DNA of 64,000 nucleotides. Origin: Paramecium octaurelia (lineage: Eukaryota; Ciliophora; Oligohymenophorea; Peniculida; Parameciidae). This document shows, in pieces, positions 13,521-25,160 of this stretch. The translations under genes were made by a program, and so were the position numbers. The notes below the pieces were generated by a model that saw only the letters and a list, made by a program, of their open reading frames with translations, did no database searches and had not been told where the DNA came from. The first letter of the stretch is position 1, and every line of letters starts with the position of its first letter. The DNA is taken from NCBI GenBank assembly GCA_905182995.1, contig CAJJDP010000089.1, positions 310,001 through 374,000 on the forward strand, read 5' to 3'.

Positions 13521-16500
13521 ATGAAATGCCACCTTATACTATCATTAACAATTAGTGTATATTTTGTAATAGGATTGTTTCTTAGTTTATTAAATAGTGA
13601 TATGCAATTGGTAATGATAGAAAGGTTGAATTTCAATAGTGAAATATACATATTTGGATACGAGAGTGTATTTGCTTTAATGTTATGTTAATTATTACTT
13701 TATTTGGCGTTGGTAGTATTTTTATTGTTAATCTATTGGAATGCTCAGATGCCATAATATGAATACGTAGAATAGAATGAGAATTACACATTCCAATAGA
13801 GAAAGACTAGTTATTTGAGATAATAGAGTATAATGGATAAAATAATAATGCTAATAATAGCTTAGTTGTGTTTGAATGATGGATTGATCACTTTGTTTTT
13901 AGTGCTTTGCATGTTAGTGTGGTTGGCTATCCATTTTCATATTCTAAACAAAAGAAATCAATTTCGATATTGCTAAATTGTAATAAAGAGTATCATAGTG
14001 TGTTCATTTGTGGCATTGCTATTGTTGATTTTATCAGGATAATAGAACTCAAGTTTCAGCACTTTGAATGGAACTCTGAACATTTATCGAATATTCAAAT
14101 TATTTGGCTTAGTGTTGATGACTTCCATATTAATATTGAGTATGAGAGCATACCATTATTAGTTGATAATCGGAGAGGAGGAAGAGATAGAAGAGCTAGA
14201 AAAGGAAATCTAGAAAGATATGAGATTGAAGATATCATCATTGGAGATATTCTTAGGAGAGAACTATTTTGGGGTTATTATGATTTTGAGTGTTTTCTGG
14301 ATATCAAAACAATTTAGTATATTGAGAGGATTAGTCTATTTAATTCTATTGGTTGGACAATTAAAGAGGAAAAACTATAAAGCCACAAGACGTTGGCAGT
14401 GTGCTATTGCCATATTGTATTTAGCATTTGCTCAATTTTTCTTATTGAAATTGTTTAATGTCCCATCATTCAAAGTAAGTGTATACTTCTAGTATTTGGG
14501 AGTGTATGAATAACCTCAATTCAATCCAAATGAATTATTTGCAATTTGGAATTACTTTTACAATAGATTTCACATTATTATGATTGATTTATTCTATATA
14601 CTAATTGTAAGTTGGCTAGTATACTCACAATAGACAATTGATGATAGGAGACGTTAGAAGAAGATTAATGATTTAGATAGTAAAGATCGTCCGAATAGAG
14701 AATAGAAACCAAGTTGTTGGAGTAACTTCAAATCTAATTTATCGAGTTTCATCTTTCAAGTTTAAAAGAGTTTCTTAATTCATTTTGATGAGATAGTCAT
14801 CATATATTGTTTGATTACTGCTCTTAGTCATGCAGATATTTTTAGAGGAGTCTTTTTGATATTCTTTATACTGTATGCTTTTGCATAACTAGAAAAAAGA
14901 AGGAAGTATATGAGAAATCATTTGAGCATTGGATATATAATATTGTTCATATTGTACTCTATGCAATTAATGTTTTTGAGATCATTAACAACTCTCAACT
15001 TCATATTTAAATTTGGTGGCTTGGATGAAGTGACTTAATAATTTAAATTCCCTTTCTATTTTATCTACAAATACTATGATATAATTATTGGATGTGTCTT
15101 ATTAACATTTTAAATTTAGGTGATCTAAAAAAGTGATCACTATTAAGAATATAAGAAGAAACTGAATGATTACAATCTTGATTATTTAAGGTAAATATTG
15201 TAATCTAATGGATTGATATTCTGTTAGATCATTGCTTTGATTGTAGCCTTCATTCCACCTGCTAATTTACTGTCACTCATATTCATCTTCTTTTTCTAAC
15301 TGTTTCTCTATTTGTATTACATACATGGACAACTTAACATCATAATGGACAGATTATATCAATATTGGCCTCTCATGATCACTCTAACATTGATAATTCT
15401 GATTGTCAGATACACATACACAATTAAATTCTTTTACTATTTTGTAGAATTATACTTCTAATAACCCACTCTTTTAAGTGACTTTGGATTGGATCCAGAT
15501 TTTAACACTCTCAAATTAGCAGGAACTGGTATTGCATTACTCGTTTTATGTGCATATAAGAGAGCTTATTTAGCTCCATTAATAGCATAATAGAAATAAG
15601 AAAAGTAGATTTACAAAAAAGACACTCTTACTTATTACATTTATTGTATCCATATCAAACTATGTGTCTACAGTGTTTATCACATTCAAAAAGTAACATT
15701 CATGTTTTCATTCTTCATCTCTGTTTACTAATAAAGTTACATAGGTTTTCTATTTGCCATCATGATATTTTTAATAATGCTTAATGAGATGAAAAACAAT
15801 TGGCAAAATATATCCATTCCTATTTTGGTAATCATATTCATTTAGATCCTCATATAATATATATTCTAAGCAGAACTACTCAGAACTGCTTAGGGTTAGG
15901 AAACGATCTCCTGGATTGGAATTGAGAATTAATATCAGAACAAATACTGGTATTTGCTTATTATGTTTCACTTAGCAGAAATGCTTTAGGTTCTGAATGT
16001 AATGTTTAAATAATAAGTGAATGATTATTTATAATTATTCCTTATATAAACAGATAGAGAAATCAATAACCTTAATTTGCTATAAGAGTTATTACACTCA
16101 TTGTAATAAAATATCGTCTAAGAGTAAAATAGCATTGAGTCAGATGCCTCATAATAATAACAAATAGAAATGTAAGCAAGAGATGAAAAATCACAAGAAT
16201 CTATTTTTTATGATGAATTGGACGAGTAAAATGAAAGGTTTGCAAAGATTTAAAGTTATTACATCCTTAAATCAAGTATGCAATAGGAATAGTTTTATTA
16301 TAGAGTCTATCCCTTTTATAGAGCACTGAAATTTCATTAATCAGTTGATAATCTCTTTACTTAGATTGGATTGGAAGTATGTTTATTCTTTATTGTTATT
16401 ACTGCATATTATCAAAGGAATTTCTTTTCTGTTTTCTATATTGTAGTTGCAAGTGCATTTGCCAATAAATCACATTTATTAGATAGACATTCTAAATTAG

Positions 16501-19500
16501 GTATTTTTGGATAAGCATGGGGAGCTTTGTGTATATTATAAATGTTGGAAGTTATAAGAAAGTATGCTACATTGTAATGGACTCCTCCATCATGGGATGT
16601 CCGAAAACCATGGTGGTATTTTAGTTACTCTTGCGATCCTAGAGGAAAGGAGTCTTTCAATAATGATGATCCTGATGATTCTACTAGTGATTTCATGAAA
16701 TGCCAAACCGATTGGAATTATTGGTTATCTTTACAAGGATATACTAATTGGGATTTGTGGATCAATTTCATTGCCTTACTCATCTCCTTATGTTATTATC
16801 GACATTTCAAGACTGTTTAAAGAAGACAATAAGAATAGGAGATTCAAGATCACTTACACCCTGAGAGAGAATAGATTCAAGCAAATATGATAGATAAAAA
16901 TGATTTCACTTATGAAGAAAACAGAACTAAAATTATGGATTTCATAAAGTTTTTCATCTTTTGTTATTTCTACAAATTCGCTTTGATTATATTTTTATTG
17001 ATAGGAATGTCATCGGATATCCAATCTTATACAGAAGTGATCTCTTGTATCTATTTCTTTTTGGCAATCAACCTATTGTATATGAGTGAGAAATTAGAGA
17101 AGGACAGAAATGTAATTTGGAGTAAGTTAATATTATTTAATACAATTGTGATGATAGCAATGTCATTATATTAAGCTCCATTTGTCAAATGTCCAATCAT
17201 ATATGAAAATGATAGGTATTATTATGATAATTTGGAATGTGTACAGATTCAACTCAACAATCATTATTACAATAGTGATTTCTTTATCTTCTTATAGGAT
17301 GAGTTTTAATTGTTGGCAAAACAGACCAATGATGTATTAAAGAAGTACGAAGGAGTATCCACTTTAGATGTGATTTACATGTTTTTATCTCATCTCTTGG
17401 GTTTGAATAAAACATTGGAGTATTAAATTTGTAGTTAACATTAGTTTCCGATTCGGTTTCTGTAAGGAGACTTTGATGGCATTCTTCTTTTTGCTTGGTC
17501 TACTACAAAGGAATATTTGGGCACATCCTTATATGAAATAATATGTAGATCCATATTTGCAGAGACAATAATAATAACAAAAGATAAGTGCTATCTAATT
17601 AATAGAAGGAATACATTTAAAACGAATTTGGGATTTCAAGTATGTCTAAGCATAAAAGTAAGTGCATGAGAGTCTACAATAGAGAGTGTAAAATAGAGTT
17701 GAAAGATGGGATAATTTCTTTTAGTTTGATGATAATAACAGTTTGAAAAAGAAGAGTTTCTTTTATTTGACTCCGAGAAGAGAAGAATAATTTTAGATCA
17801 TTTAATTTTCTGAAGAACGATCAGAGGATAATCAATAACATACAAGTTTTGATTCTGAGAAGTTTTAAGTGTTCAAAGGGGAACCTAAAAAATTGATGAA
17901 AGCTGAGAAGATTACATAATAAAATAAGGCACCAGTAATACATTTATATGATGCTTGTTGCATTGTTAAATATTCAATCAATGAAAAGGATTTGAGATTG
18001 AGATTAAAGAAGTTAATGTTATTAGAAGAAAAACGATAATTGGAAAAAGTCTATTTGAATGATAGAATAGGATTGACTAATTATCACATTGGAGTAATTG
18101 ATGAAATTGATAGAAAAATCATTCAAGCTGACAATGAAATAGCTTAATTATTTAAAGTACAACAATTAATAAAATCTACATCCATGAGAGACATCAAAAT
18201 GATACCATTTGAAGAATTCCAAGATGGACGCAAGTCTTTTGAAATTCTTAGTGAGAGAGATGAAAGACAAAAATAAATATCTGAAGAAGAAAGTGCTAAG
18301 GATTTTAAGAAGTCAGAAGAAGATAAATCAGATGATGAACCCTCAATTGTCTAGCCGTAGAAATCATTCTCTGAAAAGTTCAAAGATCTCATCATCTATA
18401 TACTTACCCATGAAACTTACATCAGAGAATAGGAGTAGTAACAAAATGAAATAGACAAAAAGAAATTGTCAGTCCTAATATTTGTTTTTGTTGCACATTA
18501 CTTTTAAGTGGTTTGTGTATTATTGATGGTATTTAATGCTTGTTTCAATGCCAATATAATAGCTTTGTTCTACCCATTTTCAGCCTTCCTGTATGGATTA
18601 TTAGAGAATCCAGTTCCATCTAAACGATACTGGAACTTCTTACTCATCTACACCATAATAATAATTTCATTGAAATTCATCTATTAAATGCCCATCTTTT
18701 GTGATTCACCTCCCTACACATTTATAGGATTCTCTTAAGAAGAAGCATGTGAACCTAGAGTAACAACTCAATAAGAGAAAATCACAAGGATAGACTATGT
18801 CATTGGTATTCGAAAATATTAAGGAGCAGAAACCTTCATGAATGCCATTTGGATTGAATTACTATTGTTTATTGCTCTCTTAATCCAGAGATATTTGTTG
18901 CAATCTTAGGGAATCTGGGATTACATGAAATTGTCATTAGATCAATACTTCATACCTTAATTCTAACAGCAGGTAGATGACAAATCAAGTGAACATCAAT
19001 AGGAATCTAGTTTGAAGGAATCTGAACAAGAAAGCGATGATTTCTCAGAAAATCATCAGGTTTAGGAGTAATAAAAAGAATAATAGACGATAATGATATC
19101 CATTTAAGACACCTTTACATCAATGTGGAAGTAAATAGTCAAATACTATTATCGTTTATTCCCTCATGCTTTATCTACCATTTATATTTAAAGGAAGTAT
19201 GACCCTGCAACTTAACAGATGATAATAAAAGATGGAGTAGTACTTCCAGAATAGATTAAAGTGGGTAGAGATTTCTATGCCCCGGGATTTATTATTTGTA
19301 TGATCATTTTAGTCTACTTCCTATTATTCTATCCAAATATCATAGCCAAACGTAGTTATGCTCACATCACCCAAGGATAGAGTCAAAGATTTTCATCTGA
19401 AGTTATATTTGTACTGTTAGTTGTGATTGCTATCATAATTACTGATAGAGCATTATTTATCATGAGGAAAGTGACTAAGGATCCAAGAAATGATAAATAG

Positions 19501-21092
19501 CATTAGAGTGGAAATGATATCCAGAAATATACTTTGATGATTAAAGTGGCCATTCATTTCATTTTAATCATAGTTGTTCATTATTACTTCTTTTTTGTTA
19601 TACCCTAAAAAACTAATAAAAGTATTATTAATTTAATTATATTTTAGGATTCTAAGAGTCATACTATCTAATATTTGCATATATTCTGGTTTGTATATAT
19701 TTTATGATTTCATCTGTGTAAATTAGATATGGATATCCTATATAGAAGTATACTTAGATATTTACTAATTCTCATAAGCCAGCAAATTCAATGGCATTTA
19801 AGATTTATAGAATGATTCCCTTTTTATACGAATTGAGAGTTATTATTGATTGGACATTTACTACTACGGCATTGGATCTAATTTAATGGTTTAGACTCGA
19901 AGATATCTTTGCTAATCTATACATCTGTTAGGCATATCAGGATTCTCGTATTGAAAATCATAAATTAGGAGATCCAAGATCATCATCTGACAAATGTTTA
20001 AATGGATGTCTCTATTCTATGTTTATTGTTTTTATTATCATCTTGCCAATTCTGATTTTTAGTACATTAAATCCAGCTGTAGAAATCAATAATATCACAA
20101 ATGGCAAATTTAGTATTAAGGCTGCTTTCTTTGGTCAAGATGATAAGCTATTCTTTACATTATTTTAAGTAAATGATTTAGAATTATTGGATATACCGAA
20201 TGAATAATTTAAGAAAATCTAAAAAATCTATGGTGAAATTGAAACATCATGGTAAGAAAGAATGCAAAAAGTTAGAATCAAGAGATTCAGTGATATTGAA
20301 TGGAATCTTCCTGAAAATTATAGAGATTAAATCAGAAATATGATAAAGTCACAAGAGTATTAAGTAGAAATCCAATGTGAATGGGTATTTTAGAAGAGTG
20401 ATAGCTAAGGTGGTGCAAAATCATTCACAGGTCAATCTATAGTGTAGGCACCTGATACATTTGTTAATAATTTTGGTAAGATCCTTGCTCCGAGAGCACC
20501 AGATGCAGTATTTGACATTAAGGTGTTAGTTCCAAAATTCTTATATGTTGGGGAGTCTGCTGAGACTCAAGCATTAAGATTAGAGCCAGTTAATATAAGA
20601 GAAGAAATCAGTTACTATTAAGATATTCGTTTGATACACAAAAAGACTAGTGATTTTGTATTCTTTGAGTTGGTACCCAATGATGATTCAACTGATTTGA
20701 AGTAGATAGGAGGTATATTTCGATTAATATATATTATAGCATCATCACAAAACAGAGTGGAATTCTTTGTATTAAATGAATTAGCCTTTGGTAGTTTGAT
20801 TGGAGCATTGTCTACAAATATGTCAATAATAAGTATATATGCAACATTTGTGTTGACAATCGGTAGGTTTCTGAGATTTGCATATGATAAAATAAGTACA
20901 AGAGTGATGTTTGAGGAGATGCCAGAAACATATGAATTATTTGATTTGTGTTAAAGCATTTACATAGCAAGAGTGGATGGAGATTTCTTTAATGAAGAAA
21001 TCTTTTATGAATTACTGATCAGAATATATAGAAGTCCAGAAATACTATTTAAGATGACAGGTGCTTCAATTTACGATAGATAAAAGAAATGA
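13521..21092 (+). CDS. PIEZO: PIEZO-type mechanosensitive ion channel
   Basis: A single multi-intron gene of about 7.6 kb, coding for roughly 2,450 residues, the usual PIEZO size. The start ATG 13521 opens with hydrophobic membrane segments (LILSLTISVYFVIGLFLSLL) and dozens of transmembrane helices follow. The diagnostic PF-X2-E-X6-W motif is present at about 19818-19856 (PFLYELRVIIDW). After it come the cap-domain region (about 20060-20740) and the inner-helix/C-terminal signature (ATFVLTIGRFLRFAYDKIS, MFEEMPETYELFDLC, then ELLIRIYRSPEILFKMTG), ending at TGA 21090-21092. A clear intron lies at 19622-19647 (26 nt); others were not all placed. PIEZO forms plasma-membrane trimers that pass cations when the membrane is stretched. 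In Paramecium mechanosensation controls swimming reversal, so a cortical or ciliary-base role is plausible, but that is inference. Confidence 0.95.
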
Positions 21093-21128
21093 TTCTAATT
21101 AATATATATATTTATTTGATAATTAAAT

Positions 21129-23376
21129 ATGAGTTCTGGAAGTGAGAAGTTGGATTAGTTGCATCAACATCACTTGATGGCACCTTTGAAACCTTTCTTT
21201 CCTAATCAGAATTTGGAAGACAAGAGGATCAGAACTGCAGCCAGAGAGTTTCATGATTTTCTGAAGGAAGCAATAGATGAAGAACATTAACACCTATTGA
21301 ATGCAGATCAATCTATAATAAATGATGAGATAGTCAAAATGACATTACCAGAGACTAAAGCTGAAATCAAAGAATTAATTTATGAATTAAAACGAATCCA
21401 AAATGAAGAAGAATAGCTGTTAATGCATTTTATAGGATAAGCTAAACAACTAGATAATAATGATAAAACTACTCCTAAAAGATTAAAGGATTATTTTGAA
21501 GGATTCTATTATGAAGTTATGATAAGAAGCAATGACAAAAAGAAATTGTATGAAAAAGTCTTGTTGCGAGAAGAACAATTGTAATTATCACTTAAATATC
21601 AAGGCAGAAGCATTTATCCTAATTGGAAATCAATATCAATAAAATCGAAAAGAATTATGAATCTATTAAAAAGTGGCATGAAATTAGATCATTAAGACAG
21701 ACTGGGTATGTTATTTCATCTATTTTAATAGGAGATTTAAAAACAGTACAACTAAAATTTAAAAAATACAAATTCCAAACAATGTCTCAGTCCAAGCATT
21801 GAGTCAGGATTTTCTTACAAAAAATGTAAATATACAATAATAAGAATAATCTGTATTGCATGAGGATGTCATGACCAAACCAAATGCAATCACTTCAGGA
21901 TACAATCTCGAGTATAAACCTATCCAATATAAGGAGATATAATCAGATTTAAAAGAAATTGAAATTGATGAAACAAGTGTCTATGATTGGATTGTAGACA
22001 TTGACTTAATCACTACTATTGCTAAAAATGGTTGGAAAGTATATTTGTCAAAGAAATTTGCAGATGCATAAGTCAAATAAGAGTCAGAAATACCTAATTA
22101 TGGGTTCACTAAATAATAACACAAAGCCTAATGGGAAGGTGCTGCTGTTGCAGTCGTTGGTTTATATGATAAAGGAAAAACCTTTGTACTCAACAATCTT
22201 ACATCCTCAAATTTACCTTCAGGGAAGAAGGTAACTACTAAAGGAGTCTCATTTAAGCATGTGAATGTTGATTCAGGTACATAACTGATACTTGTTGATA
22301 CTGCAGGTAGTTATTCACCTGTTAAAATTACAAATGAATTAAGTATTGTTGAAAAAGAAGCCACGGAAATGTTTATCACTGACTTAGTTTTTGAGATTTC
22401 AGATTATTTCATTTGTGTAGTCAATGATTTCACTAGTCTCGATTAAAGATATTTGGATAGATTGAGTAGAAATCTATAGAACTCTCCGAATAAAACATTT
22501 AGAGAAATTATTGTTATACACAATCTTAAAGAAGTAGAATCACCTGAAATCTTAGAACATGTTTGGAGTACTCAAGTTACTCAAATCTATTAGAATGGAT
22601 CAATCTAAAGAACTAAAGTTGCATCAATTAATCCTATCAATCATCAATTGTAAGAAAAACATGTCTTATGGTTTAAAACTGAATTTACAAGACATGTTTG
22701 TTTAGTTAATGATGACTCATATCTAGGAATGTCAATTAACCCTTGGGTTTTTTCATTGTTGAGGTATTGGTTAAAGGCAGTATTTGTTCCTGTTAATAGA
22801 TAATTCTCTGTTGTAGATAGTATCATTCAATTTAGTAAAGTATTCATTTATTTATCAATTAATTTAGACTAAATTATCATCTTATTTTAGAACCATACTT
22901 ACACTTCAGATTTAAGATACTGATGACTTTTTAGTTAAAACTATTGTTACTTAATAAGAAGTATAAGATAGCAACGTCAGAATACCTTAAGTCTCTATCG
23001 ATTCTAGTGGTTTGATAATGACCAGACCTGACAGTTTCTTACCTAATACTGATATTATTGCTACTGATTAATACATTATTTATATGGATGTGCCTGGATT
23101 AACCAAAAATGAAATCCTAGTATATCGTTAAAATGTTGTAACAATTATAAAAGGAATACGTAAAAGACCCTATGATGTAATTCAATTTATTTAGTTTATA
23201 AGTCTGAGAAACTAGAACGCAGTGAACGGAAATATGGTGAGTTTGCTTTGTCTTTTAAAATTCCAGAGATTTACGAAAGGAAATGGAGTACCTTTACAGT
23301 TGAAAATGGAGTGTTGACAATTGTTTATGAAAAAGATAAAGATGATTAAATTGTCAGATAAAAGAAACAAGAGTGA
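21129..23376 (+). CDS. Coiled-coil / P-loop GTPase / HSP20 fusion protein
   Basis: Start 21129, stop TGA 23374-23376. Introns 21581-21603 (ends AAG), one of 26 nt beginning near 21711, one of 28 nt beginning near 22839 and one near 23160-23200 keep a single frame of about 710 codons. The N-terminal ~250 residues are helical/coiled coil. The middle has a GTPase with G1 GLYDKGKT, Thr for G2 (KKVTTKGVSF) and G3 DTAG; it lacks an obvious NKxD, so it resembles large dynamin/GBP-type GTPases. The last ~110 residues form an alpha-crystallin (HSP20) fold: YIIYMDVPGLTKNEI, then ERKYGEFALSFKIPE and NGVLTIVYEK. The exact acceptor of the last intron is ambiguous (26 or 35 nt; both preserve phase). The function is unknown; a chaperone domain fused to a GTPase suggests regulated protein or membrane remodelling. 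Confidence 0.85.
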
Positions 23377-23415
23377 TTTAATAAAATATTAATAAATATA
23401 TATATGATATTTGTG

Positions 23416-24359
23416 TCACATTAATTAATTAGGTAAATTTGAATAACCCATCATATTTTCATTATTAAAATCAATGAATTGATTCTATGATAAATAGAAT
23501 TATAATACATTTGAAAAATTGAAGTTTGGTAATTCAGGCATGAAATTAGGTTTTATTACAGATTTTAAAGGTTATTATACCTTTTTTATACCAAAATTGA
23601 ATGATTTCTTTCCTTTGCTTAATCCGAACATTTTATATTCATCATAAATTTTGATCAATAATTGTTCTACTAATTGACAAGCCTAAATTTATTATTATTA
23701 TTACTCTAAGAAAGAGATGATTATGTTTAGAGGATACACATAAATGTAAAGGTTCTTGAGATTCTCTTTTTTCTGGTCCTTCCTTGTACCCTGATCCTCT
23801 TCCTCTTAATCGTAATTTAACCAAATCTTATTCTTTTGTATCACAATCAAAAAGACATTAATCAATTATCTTTTTCATGTTGCATCCTTTAGCACCTAAA
23901 ATAGATTCAAATTCAATACCTATAATCTTACGAGCAACTTGAAAATCTTTGTCATTATCGATTTATACATCATATCTACAAGTAAATTTTTATTGATTCG
24001 AATCTTGGAATTCCATAATTTCTAATAGATCCTATTGACTAGTGAATTCTATTTTTATAGTGACATCTAATTCTTTGATTTAATGTTTATTTAATAGTTT
24101 GTAAACAATGAAAGCATCAAAAACTGAATTGAATTTAATAATGATTGCACCATTGACTTTTGTATAGACTTATTTAACTTCTCCAAAATTTTCACAAACC
24201 TAAGATTTTAATATAAAATTCTCGTTACTTATTTAATATCATCTTAATCAAGTTCAATTTCATAATTGTCTTCACTTGATAATTCAACTGTCAAATATTA
24301 ATGTGGATATTGTCGACTCTATTTATAGGATTATAATTAATTACTTTCTATTTCAACAT
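23416..24359 (-). CDS. RRM plus KH-domain RNA-binding protein
   Basis: Start ATG 24359 and TGA 23416-23418, with introns of 26 nt (24319-24344), 29 nt (24200-24228) and 22 nt (near 23683-23704), give 288 codons in phase. Residues about 40-110 look like the C-terminal half of an RRM (FGEVKQVYTKVNGAIIIKF, then DVTIKIEF). A KH domain of the SF1/BLOM7 kind follows (RKIIGIEFESILGAKGCNMK, LVKLRLRGRGSGYKEGPEKR, EPLHLCVSS), whose RGRGSG loop matches the conserved GRGS segment of the family. It probably binds single-stranded RNA in the nucleus; the closest named group is splicing-associated KH proteins. It converges with the GTPase-HSP20 gene, 39 bp apart. Confidence 0.85.
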
Positions 24360-24572
24360 AGCGCTTATTCTCTATTTCACTTTCTGATCATGAATAATTA
24401 GATTTATTTATTCCCTATTAGTAGGTGAAGCATTCAGTAAATTGTCATCACTCTATTCTAACTATAAAGTAAATATGAAATCATACTAGGAAATTGGTCA
24501 TGTCCTCAATTTGCTATGAAATCTCTTGAAAGCTCATTAATTATTCTGTTAAAATAATATATTTTGTATTAT

Positions 24573-25115
24573 TCATATAATATCTTCACTTTATAATTGT
24601 TTTTCAAATGGAATCTTTGTATATTTTGGAACAGAAAGACGTCTACAAATTCTCTGTTGATAAGAATATTAAGGTGTTTTGGCACCAGAACGAGGCCTAA
24701 AAATCGTATGCATAACTACCTTTCCCTCTCAGGAGTTCTTAACCCTTATTTAAATGAGACTAACCAATGTCTATCTGCACATGTATTCATCAATCCGCCA
24801 TGACTATCTCTATTCACATTTAGAATTAATACTATTTACAAAATATAATTATCTCTTCCGCTTCCATTGCTAATATAATGCAGAGTCTTATTGCTTGATT
24901 GAGGTCTATACATTTTCGTTGATTTTTTGGGTTAAAAACTTCCAACTGGAGGTTGATGACATCTCTAAGCATGTAATGTCAGTCCACCGTTATCAAATTG
25001 GACATATGTATCACGCCCTGATTTTCAATAAATCTTCTATCATACCTGTTCCATCAGAATAATAAAAATTGGCCTTAGCATATTAAGCTTCCGTTTTGAT
25101 GTTCCCAGTCTTCAT
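24573..25115 (-). CDS. Small protein with duplicated GxGRDxYI motif
   Basis: Start ATG 25115, stop TGA 24573-24575, three introns (28, 30 and 23 nt) and 153 codons in phase. Two copies of a short module are clear: YYSDGTGRDTYVQFDNGG and ISNGSGRDNYILDSHGG, about 45 residues apart. A basic Pro/Tyr-rich tail follows (PRSGAKTPQYSYQQR, VPKYTKIPFEKQL). No membrane segment or catalytic site was seen. Similar short GRD-Y repeat proteins occur in ciliated and flagellated protists, so a cytoskeletal or ciliary role is possible, but this is only a memory-based resemblance. An open stretch on the opposite strand (24597-24803) is its shadow. Confidence 0.75.
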
Positions 25116-25160
25116 CTATTTGTAAAAATAATTAAGTAAATTAATATTATAAAAATTATG

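Noticed and set aside
13163..13651. Short frames on both strands between the WD40 and PIEZO genes
   Set aside because: They overlap the start exons of both genes or the AT-rich divergent spacer and have no protein-like pattern.
24597..24803. Open frame on the + strand with protein-like start (MESLYILEQ in one frame)
   Set aside because: It lies opposite the exons of the GRDxY gene, whose three introns and spliced length fit perfectly in phase.
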